This document shows positions 43,121 to 51,272 of a stretch of 51,272 nt of DNA, piece by piece (position 1 is the stretch's first letter; every line of letters starts with the position of its first letter). The DNA is from DASZTU01 sp035493835 (GTDB lineage Bacteria; Pseudomonadota; Alphaproteobacteria; Rhizobiales; Devosiaceae), in contig DATJHO010000114.1 in the NCBI GenBank assembly GCA_035493835.1, positions 1 through 51,272 of the forward strand, read 5' to 3'. The position numbers and the translations under genes are program-made. The notes beneath the pieces were generated by a model that was given only the letters and a program-made list of their open reading frames with translations, did no database searches and was not told the origin of the DNA.

Positions 43121-43684
43121 CGGAACTCCTCCTGATTTCACCATCGGCCTACCGCTCTCGCGCTGCATGGCTGCGGGCGCTCACCCGCTCAATTACCCGC
43201 AGCGTCGTGGACGTCGCGCGAATTACTTAACCTGTTGAACGTACGTGAAGTATTGCTTGGAAGTCAACGCGGCGCGATTAGTCTCTTCCCTGCCCGATCG
43301 GGGAATTTTTCGCCCCTTCGAGCAAGCTCTTTTGCTACCCCGAGCGAACCAATTCCGGGCGCCAATTGGGCCGCCGGGGTGTGCGTATGGACCGGCATGG
43401 CGTTGCCCTTGGGGCCGACACCGGGAAATTTCTTCGACATTGCATCAAGTTCGGGGGCAAACACGCCCAATGCCACCCAAAGCGGAGTCCGAAGGCGCCC
43501 GCCCTTCTGTCCTTGCGGCATCCGTAGAAGCACCAAACGGCCTACTCCCACCTGCCGTTCAATAATGCAGCTGAGATTGGAACCTGCACGGGGCTTTGGA
43601 GATTGTTTCTTCGCCAGAGCAGCGCCACGCGGAATTGGCGGGTCGTGCTGCCCCGGGGTCATGCATCTTTAGAGGAGGATCAGC
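43121..43684. other. Intergenic region between divergent genes (564 bases)
   Basis: No gene with support is seen. It should carry the promoters of sugar cluster 2 (minus) and of the DUF6745-like module (plus). The palindrome ACGTACGT (43239-43246), with TT and AA two bases outside its arms, is a possible operator about 120 bases before the binding-protein start. Open frames on both strands lack ribosome sites and family resemblance. Confidence 0.55.
43239..43246. promoter_or_regulatory. ACGTACGT palindrome, possible operator of cluster 2
   Basis: A perfect eight-base palindrome lies within the AT-richest part of the region. The overlapping AACGTAC also occurs at 24978-24984, upstream of the cluster 1 binding protein. 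Two occurrences of seven bases are weak evidence of shared control. Confidence 0.3.
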
Positions 43685-44026
43685 ATGCAAATGTCGACAG
43701 ATCGTGCCTTTCGGCAGGGGGACATTCTGCTTCTGCCGTGCCCGCGCATTCCTTCGAGCGCCGTTCCGGAAGCGCCCGAAGAAGGCCTGGTCGTGCTGGC
43801 CCGTGGCGAACACACTGGACATCGTCACGTCATGAATTCCGACCGCGTTGCCTTTTTCCGGGAAGACGGAACCGGCAGCGGCGGATTCATCAAGGTAACC
43901 GGTGAAGCACCGGTCGACCTGTCGCACGAGGAGCATTCGCCACTTGCCGTGCCACCGGGCAATTACCGCGTGGTCAGGCAGCGCGAATACCAGCCGCAGG
44001 CTCGGCCGCGCCGCGTAATGGATTGA
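43685..44026 (+). CDS. Small His-rich conserved protein, first gene of an uncharacterised pair
   Basis: A 113-residue protein. RQGDILLLP near the N-terminus is followed by GEHTGHRHVM (His43, His46, His48), a central strand-rich part, HEEHSPL (His81, His84) and RVVRQREYQP. I recognise the pattern GDxL, GExTGHxH, HEEH and QREY from a widespread small protein with no assigned function. The spaced histidines and predicted beta-strands suggest a compact metal-binding barrel; this is inference. No signal peptide or membrane segment is seen. GAGGAGG lies six bases before the ATG. It overlaps the next gene by four bases (TTGA), so the two should be co-translated. Confidence 0.78.
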   Translation: MQMSTDRAFRQGDILLLPCPRIPSSAVPEAPEEGLVVLARGEHTGHRHVMNSDRVAFFREDGTGSGGFIKVTGEAPVDLSHEEHSPLAVPPGNYRVVRQREYQPQARPRRVMD

Positions 44027-45564
44027 GCGCACCGTGGGGGAGCGCTCAATTGTACGTACGGGCGCCTGAGGAAGTCGCCAAGGCTTGGCGCGACCGCCTG
44101 GAAGGGCGGTTGTCCCGAGACCCGCAAGCGGCAACATCGGCAATCGGCATGGCCTACCGGCAGGCGGGATTGGCGCCGCCCGCCTATATCCTGTGGGCCG
44201 ATGGCCCCGGCGAGGCGATGCAGGCCGTCGATTTCCTCAGGACGCCGCCGCGGGTGCTCTGGCGCTTCGCGGCGGCGCTGGCCATCTTGGGTGCGGCGCT
44301 TTGGCTGGGGCTCGCCCTCGTCGTCGTCAATCATATCGTCGTCATCCCCACCGACGGCGATTTCGTTGCATTCGCCGCGACGCTCAGTGCCTTCATCATC
44401 GTTCTGGGCAGCCTGCGCCCGGTCCCCGTTTCACCCAGGCGCACCCACCGGCCCCGCCCGCGCGAAATCATCGCCTGGGTCGCCTCGCTTGCCATCATCG
44501 CCCTGCAGCCGGCATTTTACGGCTCTTTGCTGGATTTGGGGGCGCGCAACCTCGGCCCCTGGGCCACTGCCGGCGTGCTGGTCGTGGCGGCGGCCTTCGG
44601 CGCATTGCCCGGGCTCGTCCTCGCGGCGCGTGCCCATTTCGCCTATCGCGAGCTGCCGCCCGCGCTCCGCAATCTCGGTCGGGGCGTCTCGGTGGGTGCA
44701 CAATTGCTGCGCGCCCGCGACGAGGCCTGGGCCACGTTCCGCCAGCAGATTTTGTTCGCATCCTGGTCCGACCGGCTGCCGATCCAGGGCCGCCGCAACG
44801 CCCATGCCCTGGCCTTCCGCGACGACTCGGCCGGCGTATTCCCGCCGGATGCGTTGCGTAGCGCCGCCGGGCCAGGGGGACGCTCCGGCGGAACCCATCT
44901 GTTCTCCGATTGGCTCGCCCGGATTTTCGAGCCGATGCCGATGCAGGACGCGCCTTTCCACCACCTCGACGGCATCGAGGATGCGACGCGCGCGGCCGCG
45001 GTCGAATGCTCGGCCAGCGCCGAAGGACCTGTCGCCTTCGCCCGGATCGCCTTCCATCTCGATCGCCTCTACCCCTTCCGCGGCATCGCCGTCGCCGTCT
45101 GGCCGGCAACGCGCGTCGCACTTGACGGCGAGGAACGGCTTCACAGCGACCACGGCCCTGCCCTCGCCTGGCGCGACGGCACCGCCGTCTATCTCTGGCA
45201 CGGCAGGCTGATCGATGCCGACCTCGTCGAGGACAGCCGGCCGCTGTCGCTGACACGCATTGCCCTTGAGCGCGACCCCAACCGGCGCCGGGTGCTGATC
45301 GAACGTTACGGGCTGGGGCGCTATCTGCTGGAGTGCGGCGCCGCCGAGATCCAGCATGACGAATGCGGCAGGCTCTACCGGCTGGAGCAACGGCTGGACG
45401 AGCCGATCGTCGCCGTCAGGGTGGTGAACCACACCCCGCATCCGGATGGTACGTTCGAGGAGTTCTGGCTCCGCGTGCCGCCGTCCACTCGCACCGCCCG
45501 CGAGGCAGTCGCCTGGACATTCGGGCTATCTCCCGAAGAATATGACCCAATTATGCAGTCTTGA
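44023..45564 (+). CDS. DUF6745-like protein with four membrane helices
   Basis: A 513-residue protein beginning with TTG inside the stop of the previous gene. The N-terminal ~75 residues include AYRQAGLAPPAYILWADGP. Four predicted helices follow (about 82-104, 113-131, 149-167, 179-201), then a soluble C-terminal half with RLHSDHGPALAWRDG, VYLWHGR, RRVLIERYG and a final VRVVNHTPHPDG, LRVPPSTRTAREAVAWTFGL. From memory these C-terminal motifs match DUF6745, a family of unknown function that I recall mostly as soluble and as a neighbour of the small His-rich protein. The membrane insertion between the N-terminal and C-terminal family motifs is the unusual feature. No enzymatic motif is recognised. 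Confidence 0.72.
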   Translation: MSAPWGSAQLYVRAPEEVAKAWRDRLEGRLSRDPQAATSAIGMAYRQAGLAPPAYILWADGPGEAMQAVDFLRTPPRVLWRFAAALAILGAALWLGLALVVVNHIVVIPTDGDFVAFAATLSAFIIVLGSLRPVPVSPRRTHRPRPREIIAWVASLAIIALQPAFYGSLLDLGARNLGPWATAGVLVVAAAFGALPGLVLAARAHFAYRELPPALRNLGRGVSVGAQLLRARDEAWATFRQQILFASWSDRLPIQGRRNAHALAFRDDSAGVFPPDALRSAAGPGGRSGGTHLFSDWLARIFEPMPMQDAPFHHLDGIEDATRAAAVECSASAEGPVAFARIAFHLDRLYPFRGIAVAVWPATRVALDGEERLHSDHGPALAWRDGTAVYLWHGRLIDADLVEDSRPLSLTRIALERDPNRRRVLIERYGLGRYLLECGAAEIQHDECGRLYRLEQRLDEPIVAVRVVNHTPHPDGTFEEFWLRVPPSTRTAREAVAWTFGLSPEEYDPIMQS

Positions 45565-45605
45565 GTATATTTTCCCCAGCGCAGATCAAATTGCCGAGCG
45601 TCACC

Positions 45606-45630
45606 GGAACCAAAGGTGCAATGCCGCGAT
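45606..45630 (+). promoter_or_regulatory. Possible EcfG-type (general stress) promoter for the prkA operon
   Basis: GGAAC (45606-45610), a 16-base spacer and CGAT (45627-45630). The alphaproteobacterial EcfG consensus is about GGAAC-N16-17-CGTT, so three of four bases of the -10 element match. The leader to the ATG would be about 220 bases. This is weak but would suit the stress role of the genes downstream. Confidence 0.25.
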
Positions 45631-45851
45631 TGTGAGCGGTATAGCCAATGTGCTTGCAGGGAAAACAAAATCCGGACGCTTTTGTGAGCGAGTATTGGGG
45701 TCTGCGCGGTATGCGGCACCTCCCGTATCGGTCCAGCGTTTTTGGTACTTGGGAGGCAAGCGGACCGCACGGCGGCTGGTCGGGGGCAAGAACCCAAGCA
45801 AGCCGGGGGAAGTTTGCGCTTCTCAAGAGCGCCAAACCGTGAGAGCGGGGC

Positions 45852-47795
45852 ATGTACAGCGACGATCTTTTCACTACCTTCAGTCGGGCGTACGAGATGC
45901 GCCGAGATTCCGAGATGTCACTCTCGGATTTCCTAGAGGGCTGCCGCACCGATCCGATGCGGTATGCCAATGCCGCCGAGCGGCTGCTTGCCGCGATCGG
46001 CGAGCCGGAGATCATCGATACCTCCAAAGACCAGCGGCTGGGCCGCATCTTCATGAATCGGACGATCCGGGTCTATCCGGCGTTCGCCGAGTTCTATGGC
46101 ATGGAGGAAACGATCGATCGGATCGTCTCCTTCTTCCGCCATTCGGCCCAGGGCCTGGAGGAGCGTAAGCAGATCCTCTATCTGCTGGGGCCGGTGGGCG
46201 GCGGCAAGTCCTCGCTGGCCGAGCGCATCAAGCTGCTGATGGAATCCGAGCCCGTCTACGTGCTCAAGGCCGGCGATGATGTGAGCCCGGTGTTCGAAAG
46301 CCCGCTCGGGCTGTTCGACCCGGAGACCATGGGCGATACCCTCGAGCAACAGTTCGGCATCCCGCGTCGCCGGCTCAACGGGCTGATGAGCCCCTGGTGC
46401 GTGAAACGGCTGCAGGAATTCGGCGGCGACATCTCGAAGTTCCGCGTGGCGCGCATGCAGCCCTCAAGGCTGAGGCAGATTGCTATCGCCAAGACCGAGC
46501 CCGGCGACGAGAACAACCAGGATATCTCCTCGCTTGTCGGCAAGGTCGATATCCGCAAGCTCGAGCACTACGCGCAGAACGATCCCGATGCCTACAGCTT
46601 CTCCGGCGGGCTCGATCGGGCCAATCAGGGCGTGCTCGAATTCGTCGAGATGTTCAAGGCGCCGATCAAGATGCTCCACCCCCTGCTCACCGCGACGCAG
46701 GAGGGCAACTACATGGGCACCGAGAATATCGGCGCCATTCCCTTTACCGGCATCATTCTCGCCCACTCCAACGAAGCCGAGTGGCAGAGCTTCAAGACGA
46801 ACAAGAACAATGAGGCCTTCATCGACCGCATCTACGTCATCAAGGTGCCGTATTGCCTGAGGGTGTCGGAAGAACAGAAGATCTACGAGAAGCTGATCTC
46901 CGGCTCCGAGCTCGCGGATGCGCCGTGCGCGCCGGCCACGCTGGAGATGCTGGCGGAATTCTCGGTGCTCTCGCGGCTGCGCAGCCACGAGAACTCGACC
47001 CTCTTTTCAAAGATGCGCGTCTATAACGGGGAAAGCCTCAAGGACACCGACCCCAAGGCCCGCAGCCCGCAGGAATACAAGGACGCCGGCGGGGTCGACG
47101 AGGGCATGGACGGGGTTTCCACCCGCTTCGCCTTCAAGATCCTGGCCTCGACCTTCAACTATGACACCACCGAGGTCGCGGCCGATCCGGTTCACCTGAT
47201 GTATGTGCTCGAACAGGCGATCCGCCGCGAGCAACTGCCGCAGGAAATCGAGAAGCGTTACATGGAATTCATCAAGGCCGACCTTGCACCGCGCTATGCG
47301 GAGTTCATCGGACACGAAATCCAGAAAGCTTATCTTGAATCTTACTCCGACTACGGGCAGAATCTGTTTGATCGCTACGTCGATTATGCCGACTCCTGGA
47401 TCGAGGATCAGGACTTCAAGGATCCCGACACCGGCCAGCTTCTCGACCGCGAACTGCTCAACCAGGAGCTGACCAAGATCGAAAAGCCGGCGGGTATCGC
47501 CAATCCAAAGGATTTCCGCAACGAGGTCGTCAAGTTCGCGCTGAGGACCCGGGCCCGTAACGACGGTCAAAACCCGCGCTGGACCAGTTACGAAAAACTG
47601 CGCGAGGTCATCGAGAAGCGCATGTTCTCCCAGGTCGAGGACCTGCTGCCAGTCATTTCCTTCGGCACCAAGAAGGACGGCGATACTGAAAAGAAGCACG
47701 GTGAGTTCGTCGAGCGCATGGTCGATCGCGGCTACACCGAGCGCCAGGTCCGCCGACTGGTGGAGTGGTACATGCGCGTCAAGCAGGCGGGGTGA
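45852..47795 (+). CDS. prkA: PrkA-family serine protein kinase (YeaG)
   Basis: A 647-residue protein with an AAA-type N-terminal domain (Walker A GPVGGGKS at 113-120) and a C-terminal PrkA domain. Length and motifs (FFRHSAQGLEERKQILYLLG, GTENIGAIPFTGIILAHSNE, EIQKAYLESYSDYGQNLFDRY) match PrkA/YeaG of enterobacteria and bacilli. The family autophosphorylates and may also act as a AAA protease; it functions in stationary-phase and nitrogen or stress responses. It is followed after 11 bases by yeaH and then spoVR, the usual three-gene order. Confidence 0.95.
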   Translation: MYSDDLFTTFSRAYEMRRDSEMSLSDFLEGCRTDPMRYANAAERLLAAIGEPEIIDTSKDQRLGRIFMNRTIRVYPAFAEFYGMEETIDRIVSFFRHSAQGLEERKQILYLLGPVGGGKSSLAERIKLLMESEPVYVLKAGDDVSPVFESPLGLFDPETMGDTLEQQFGIPRRRLNGLMSPWCVKRLQEFGGDISKFRVARMQPSRLRQIAIAKTEPGDENNQDISSLVGKVDIRKLEHYAQNDPDAYSFSGGLDRANQGVLEFVEMFKAPIKMLHPLLTATQEGNYMGTENIGAIPFTGIILAHSNEAEWQSFKTNKNNEAFIDRIYVIKVPYCLRVSEEQKIYEKLISGSELADAPCAPATLEMLAEFSVLSRLRSHENSTLFSKMRVYNGESLKDTDPKARSPQEYKDAGGVDEGMDGVSTRFAFKILASTFNYDTTEVAADPVHLMYVLEQAIRREQLPQEIEKRYMEFIKADLAPRYAEFIGHEIQKAYLESYSDYGQNLFDRYVDYADSWIEDQDFKDPDTGQLLDRELLNQELTKIEKPAGIANPKDFRNEVVKFALRTRARNDGQNPRWTSYEKLREVIEKRMFSQVEDLLPVISFGTKKDGDTEKKHGEFVERMVDRGYTERQVRRLVEWYMRVKQAG

Positions 47796-47806
47796 ATGAG
47801 GCGCCT

Positions 47807-49090
47807 ATGCAGATTATCGACCGGCGCCTCAACCCGAACAGCAAGAGCCTGGAAAACAGACAGCGCTTCTTGCGTCGCGCCAAAGCACACATCCAGCGCG
47901 CGGTGCGCGAATCCAGCAATCAGCGCGACATCCGCGACGTTCTCGAGGGCGGGGAAGTTGCGATCCCCGTCGACGACCTGCACGAGCCCTCGTTCCAGCA
48001 GGGCCAGGAGGGCGTTCGCGACCTGATCCTGCCGGGCAACAAGCACTTCGTTGAAGGCGACCGGCTGCGTCGCCCGCAGGGCGGCGAAGGAAGCGGCAAC
48101 AGCGGCGGCACTGACGGTGAATCCGAGGATACCTTCCGCTTCGTGCTGACGCGTGACGAGTTTCTCGATCTTTTCCTCGATGATCTGGAGTTGCCGGATC
48201 TCGAAAAGCGCAAGCTGGCCAAGGTGGCCAAGGAGGGCGTGCAGCGCGCCGGTTACTCGATCAGCGGAACGCCCTCCAATCTCGCCCTCACCCGCACGAT
48301 GCGGCTCGCCATGGCCCGCCGCATCGCCCTGCACCGACCCAGCCTCGACGAAATCGCCGCGCTGGAGGCCGAGGCCGAGGCCACCGGCGATCCGGCGAGG
48401 CGAGCGGAGATCCTGGCCGAAATCGAGGGCCTGCACTCGCGGGTCCGCCGCATCCCCTATATCGATCCGGTGGACTTGCGCTATCGCCGCTTCGAAGCGA
48501 AGCCCAAGCCGATGGCGCAGGCGGTGATGTTCTGCCTCATGGATGTCTCCGGCTCGATGTCCGAGCACATGAAGGACCTCGCCAAGCGCTTCTACATGCT
48601 GCTCTACGTCTTTCTGACGCGGCGCTATGAGCGCGTGGAGATCGTCTTCATCCGCCACACCCATGAGGCGGCCGAGGTGGACGAGGAGACCTTCTTCCGC
48701 AGCCCGGCCTCGGGCGGCACCATCGTTTCGAGCGCCTTGCTGGAAATGCAGCGCGTGGTGGCGGCCCGCTACAGCCCCGATGACTGGAACATCTACGCGG
48801 CCCAAGCTTCCGACGGCGACAATTCCAGCTCCGACGAGACCGAAGTCATTCGCCTGATGAGATCCGTGATCCTGCCCGCGTGCCAATATTTTGCCTATAT
48901 CGAGATCGGCGAGGAAGGCGGCGAGCAGATCGGCTTCCTGCCCCGCTCCAGTCAGCTTTGGAGCAGCTATGAGCGCCTGCGCGCCGATGCCGACACCTTG
49001 GCCATGCGCCGGGTCAGCAGCCGGCAGGACATTTTCCCCGTATTCCGCGACCTGTTCCGGCCGCACAACGCAAAGGCGAAAACGCCGTGA
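47807..49090 (+). CDS. yeaH: YeaH/YhbH family protein (DUF444, VWA-like)
   Basis: A 427-residue protein starting IIDRRLNPNSKSLENRQRF, the family opening. An acidic and glycine-rich central segment is followed by a VWA-like domain with MDVSGSMSE as metal site, then VIFIRHT-type strands and TIVSSALLEMQ. The start at 47807 is chosen because the extra upstream codons encode sequence unlike the family. It works with PrkA, probably as its partner or substrate; the exact role is not known. Confidence 0.93.
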   Translation: MQIIDRRLNPNSKSLENRQRFLRRAKAHIQRAVRESSNQRDIRDVLEGGEVAIPVDDLHEPSFQQGQEGVRDLILPGNKHFVEGDRLRRPQGGEGSGNSGGTDGESEDTFRFVLTRDEFLDLFLDDLELPDLEKRKLAKVAKEGVQRAGYSISGTPSNLALTRTMRLAMARRIALHRPSLDEIAALEAEAEATGDPARRAEILAEIEGLHSRVRRIPYIDPVDLRYRRFEAKPKPMAQAVMFCLMDVSGSMSEHMKDLAKRFYMLLYVFLTRRYERVEIVFIRHTHEAAEVDEETFFRSPASGGTIVSSALLEMQRVVAARYSPDDWNIYAAQASDGDNSSSDETEVIRLMRSVILPACQYFAYIEIGEEGGEQIGFLPRSSQLWSSYERLRADADTLAMRRVSSRQDIFPVFRDLFRPHNAKAKTP

Positions 49091-50625
49091 GCGCCACGTC
49101 CGAAGGCCGGCTGTTCGAGGGCGCCGACTGGGATTTCCAGACCCTCCAGCGCATTCATGATGCTTGCGAGAAGATCGCGTTGTCCGAACTGGGGTTGGAA
49201 GTCTACCCCAACCAGATCGAGGTGATCACCGCCGAGCAGATGCTGGACGCCTATGCCGCGATCGGCATGCCGCTGTTCTACAAGCACTGGTCGTTCGGCA
49301 AGAAGTTCGTGCAGCACGAGGCGCTTTACCGCAAGGGCATGCGCGGCCTGGCCTATGAGATCGTCATCAACAGCTCGCCCTGCATCTCCTTCCTGATGGA
49401 AGGAAACACGGCGACGATGCAGGCCCTGGTCATCGCGCACGCGGCCTTCGGGCACAACCACTTCTTCCGCAACAACTACCTGTTCAAGCAATGGACGGAT
49501 GCGGAAGGCATCCTCGACTATCTTGCCTTCGCCAAGTCTTATGTCACCTCCTGCGAGGAGCGCTACGGCCACCTCGCCGTCGAGCGGACGCTGGATGCCG
49601 CGCACGCGCTGATGTCGCACGGCGTACATCGCCATTCCCAGAGAAAGCCTGATCTCCTCAAGGAGGAGGAGCGCCAGCTCGAGCGTCGGCTCTATGAGGA
49701 GCAGACCTTCAATGATCTGTGGCGCACGGTTCCCGAAGGAAAGCGCAAGAGCCGTGCCGACCTGACGCTCGGAAATCGCCAGGGGCTGCTGGGCCTGCCA
49801 CAGGAAAACCTGCTCTATTTCCTGGAAAAATCCGCTCCGAAGCTAAAGCCCTGGCAGCGCGAACTACTGCGCATCGTGCGGCTGGTCGCCCAGTATTTCT
49901 ATCCGCAGGGTCAGACCAAGCTGATGAACGAGGGCGTCGCCACCTATATCCACTATCGGATCATGACGCGACTGCGCGAGCAGGACCGGATTTCGGACGG
50001 GGATTATCTCGAATTCCTGCAGTCGCACACCAACGCGGTCTACCAGCCCAATTACGACGATTCATTCTTCCAGGGCTTCAACCCCTACGCGCTCGGCTTT
50101 GCCATGATGCGGGATATCGAACGGATCGTCACCGATCCGGAGGAGGAAGACCGGGCCTGGTTCCCCGAGATTGCCGGCCGGGGCGATGCCATGGAGGTCT
50201 TGCGCGAAATCTGGGCGAACTATCGAGACGACAGCTTCATCGGCCAGTTCCTGAGCCCCAGGCTGATCCGGCACTTCCGCCTGTTCCATCTGCGCGATGA
50301 CTCGGATGAGCCCGAGGTGACCGTCGATGACATCCACAACGAGCGCGGCTACCGCGCTATCCGGCGTCTGCTGGCCCGGCAATACGAGGTGGGGCGCTCC
50401 GATCCCAACATCGAAATCATCGATGCCGATCTCGCCGGCGACCGGCGGCTGATCGTCCATCACCGGATTCTCGATGGCGCCCTGCTCGCCGAGCGCGAAA
50501 CGCGGCTCACGCTCCAGCACATGGCCGACCTTTGGGGCTATGGCGTGCTGCTCCGCGAGATCGACGGCGAGGAAATCGTGCGGGAGCACGCAGTCAACGC
50601 CCGGCCAGATATTTTCGAACGTTGA
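49087..50625 (+). CDS. SpoVR family protein
   Basis: A 512-residue protein starting with GTG overlapping the yeaH stop by four bases (GTGA). It carries SpoVR motifs YPNQIEVITAEQMLDAYA, PLFYKHWSFGKKF, AHAAFGHNHFFRNNYLFK and EGVATYIHYRIM. SpoVR (E. coli YcgB) is named for spore cortex formation in Bacillus, but in proteobacteria it is co-encoded with PrkA and YeaH and linked to stress survival. Its molecular function is not established. Confidence 0.95.
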   Translation: MSATSEGRLFEGADWDFQTLQRIHDACEKIALSELGLEVYPNQIEVITAEQMLDAYAAIGMPLFYKHWSFGKKFVQHEALYRKGMRGLAYEIVINSSPCISFLMEGNTATMQALVIAHAAFGHNHFFRNNYLFKQWTDAEGILDYLAFAKSYVTSCEERYGHLAVERTLDAAHALMSHGVHRHSQRKPDLLKEEERQLERRLYEEQTFNDLWRTVPEGKRKSRADLTLGNRQGLLGLPQENLLYFLEKSAPKLKPWQRELLRIVRLVAQYFYPQGQTKLMNEGVATYIHYRIMTRLREQDRISDGDYLEFLQSHTNAVYQPNYDDSFFQGFNPYALGFAMMRDIERIVTDPEEEDRAWFPEIAGRGDAMEVLREIWANYRDDSFIGQFLSPRLIRHFRLFHLRDDSDEPEVTVDDIHNERGYRAIRRLLARQYEVGRSDPNIEIIDADLAGDRRLIVHHRILDGALLAERETRLTLQHMADLWGYGVLLREIDGEEIVREHAVNARPDIFER

Positions 50626-50671
50626 GTAGCACTCCCAGCAACCCAGCCCTCATTCCTGAGCCCAACACCCT

Positions 50672-50694
50672 CATCCTGAGCCTGTCGAAGGATG
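50672..50694. repeat. Second copy of palindromic repeat family B
   Basis: Identical over 23 bases to 36917-36939 (CATCCT and AGGATG arms). Both copies are followed by GGCC. Confidence 0.7.
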
Positions 50695-50714
50695 GGCCAC
50701 AAACGCTTTGCCCC

Positions 50715-50747
50715 GACCTCGTGGTTCGACAAATTTGCCATGAGGTC
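50715..50747. repeat. Second copy of palindromic repeat family A
   Basis: Same 33-base length and the same arms as 36803-36835 (GACCTCGTGG and CCATGAGGTC). The loop differs at a few positions. Confidence 0.7.
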
Positions 50748-50798
50748 GTACGGGGGTCGTAGGCGAGGAGAAGCACATATTCGTCGGCCCCCATCGTC

Positions 50799-50917
50799 CC
50801 TTCTCCCCTCAGGGGAGAAGGCCAGGGTGAGGGTGAAGCCTGGAACGAGTGGGGAGGCAAGGCTGCACCCTTCACCCGGCCTCCGCTTCGCTCACCCGAC
50901 CTCTCCCCTGAGGGGAG
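50799..50917. repeat. Composite palindromic repeat family C
   Basis: CCTTCTCCCCT (50799-50809) and AGGGGAGAAGG (50811-50821) form perfect 11-base arms around one base. CTCCCCT and AGGGGAG (50903-50917) form a second palindrome of the same kind in reverse orientation. The stretch between them also has inverted TTCACCC and GGGTGAA elements, so the whole could fold into one long structure. Confidence 0.65.
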
Positions 50918-51041
50918 GGGAAACCGGTCAGTCCCTGCAAAGATATCATTTTCGTTGAGAGCCCCTCTCGCGGTTCGACAGGCTCGCCGTGCGTTCGATT
51001 TCCTTGAAAGCCGAGCGCGCCCTCCACCGCGGGGCGGCAGC

Positions 51042-51254
51042 CTAGTTCATGGTTGGCTGCGGGCTCACGCCATTGCCGCCGGATTGGGCCAGGATGCGGA
51101 CTTCCTCCTCCTCGGCGAGCCCCGCCTGGCCCCGCACCAGCAGGGCCTCTGCCCTGAACCAAAACTCCTGATCGCGGCCGTCGGGGCGTCCGTCATCTTC
51201 CCAAAGCCGGTAGGCGAGTTCGCGCACACTGTCGTCCTGGTTTATTCCGTCCAT
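51042..51254 (-). CDS. DUF2934 domain protein
   Basis: A 70-residue protein. Residues about 8-38 (VRELAYRLWEDDGRPDGR, then FWFRAE) match the short DUF2934 motif found in many alphaproteobacterial proteins of unknown function. An acidic run and a low-complexity tail follow. GGAGGA lies seven bases before the ATG. The promoter would lie beyond the window edge. Confidence 0.8.
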   Translation of the reverse strand: MDGINQDDSVRELAYRLWEDDGRPDGRDQEFWFRAEALLVRGQAGLAEEEEVRILAQSGGNGVSPQPTMN

Positions 51255-51272
51255 TTGCTCGCTCCTCCAAAT

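Larger units (their letters stand above)
50626..51041. other. Repeat-rich intergenic region (416 bases)
   Basis: It separates spoVR (plus) from the DUF2934 gene (minus). No gene is seen. It holds copies of the three intergenic palindrome families A, B and C described separately, packed end to end, plus a degenerate GGTTCGACAGGCTCGCC element near 50971. Confidence 0.65.

Noticed and set aside
43264..43662. Possible minus-strand gene of 132 codons in the intergenic region
   Set aside because: No ribosome site, no family resemblance and Pro/Arg-rich composition typical of non-coding GC-rich DNA.

Overview
The window looks like chromosomal DNA from a GC-rich alphaproteobacterium. The order Hyphomicrobiales, and within it a Devosia-like lineage, is my best guess. 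The basis is the gene set (MCP ending in a CheR-type WxxF pentapeptide, UgpC-type sugar importers, galactofuranose genes, the Anbu gene set, PrkA/YeaH/SpoVR, DUF2934) and the small palindromic intergenic repeats near 32.6, 36.8 and 50.7 kb. This is inferred from family content and style; no 16S rRNA or marker gene is present. I saw no tRNA, rRNA, CRISPR array, insertion sequence or phage gene.

Layout. 1-1.2 kb: tail of a chemotaxis receptor facing a secreted alpha/beta hydrolase. 1.4-7.2 kb: a 1914-residue classical autotransporter with about 210-residue tandem repeats. 7.3-8.3 kb: an orphan ATP-grasp protein. 8.6-13.5 kb: a translationally coupled signalling operon (membrane histidine kinase, single-domain response regulator, and a receiver-PAS-GGDEF-EAL protein whose GGDEF is degenerate and whose EAL is intact). 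13.6-19.4 kb: a minus-strand block running from a membrane-anchored trypsin-like protease through MoxR, DUF58 and VWA proteins to a GntR/FCD regulator and a methyltransferase. 19.8-24.2 kb: cell-surface glycan genes (CgeB-like glycosyltransferase, UDP-galactopyranose mutase, GT2 transferase). 24.5-32.5 kb: sugar cluster 1 (FucU-like mutarotase, large Tat-exported binding protein, two permeases, BtpA/SgcQ-like protein, M42/SgcX-like peptidase, FGGY kinase). 32.8-36.7 kb: the Anbu operon (circularly permuted ATP-grasp, alpha-E, transglutaminase, Anbu peptidase). 37.0-43.1 kb, minus strand: sugar cluster 2 (binding protein, two permeases, SIS protein, PfkB kinase, UgpC-type ATPase), whose composition resembles fructosamine (frl) systems. 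43.7-45.6 kb: a two-gene module of unknown function, made of a small His-rich protein and a membrane-inserted DUF6745-like protein. 45.9-50.6 kb: PrkA, YeaH and SpoVR stress genes. The window ends in a repeat-rich intergenic region and a DUF2934 gene.

How the genes may work together. Clusters 1 and 2 are complete uptake-plus-catabolism sets, except that cluster 1 has no ATPase gene and may borrow one. Both have a GC-rich hairpin between binding protein and permease, which would fit higher expression of the binding protein. The galactofuranose genes and the autotransporter suggest an elaborated cell surface. The kinase operon probably lowers c-di-GMP in response to an extracytoplasmic cue. The Anbu and PrkA sets are typical stress or protein-quality gene sets with poorly defined roles.

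The best candidate for an undescribed system is the pair at 43685-45564. I recognise both proteins as members of conserved but functionally uncharacterised families that I recall as neighbours elsewhere. Here the second carries four predicted membrane helices.
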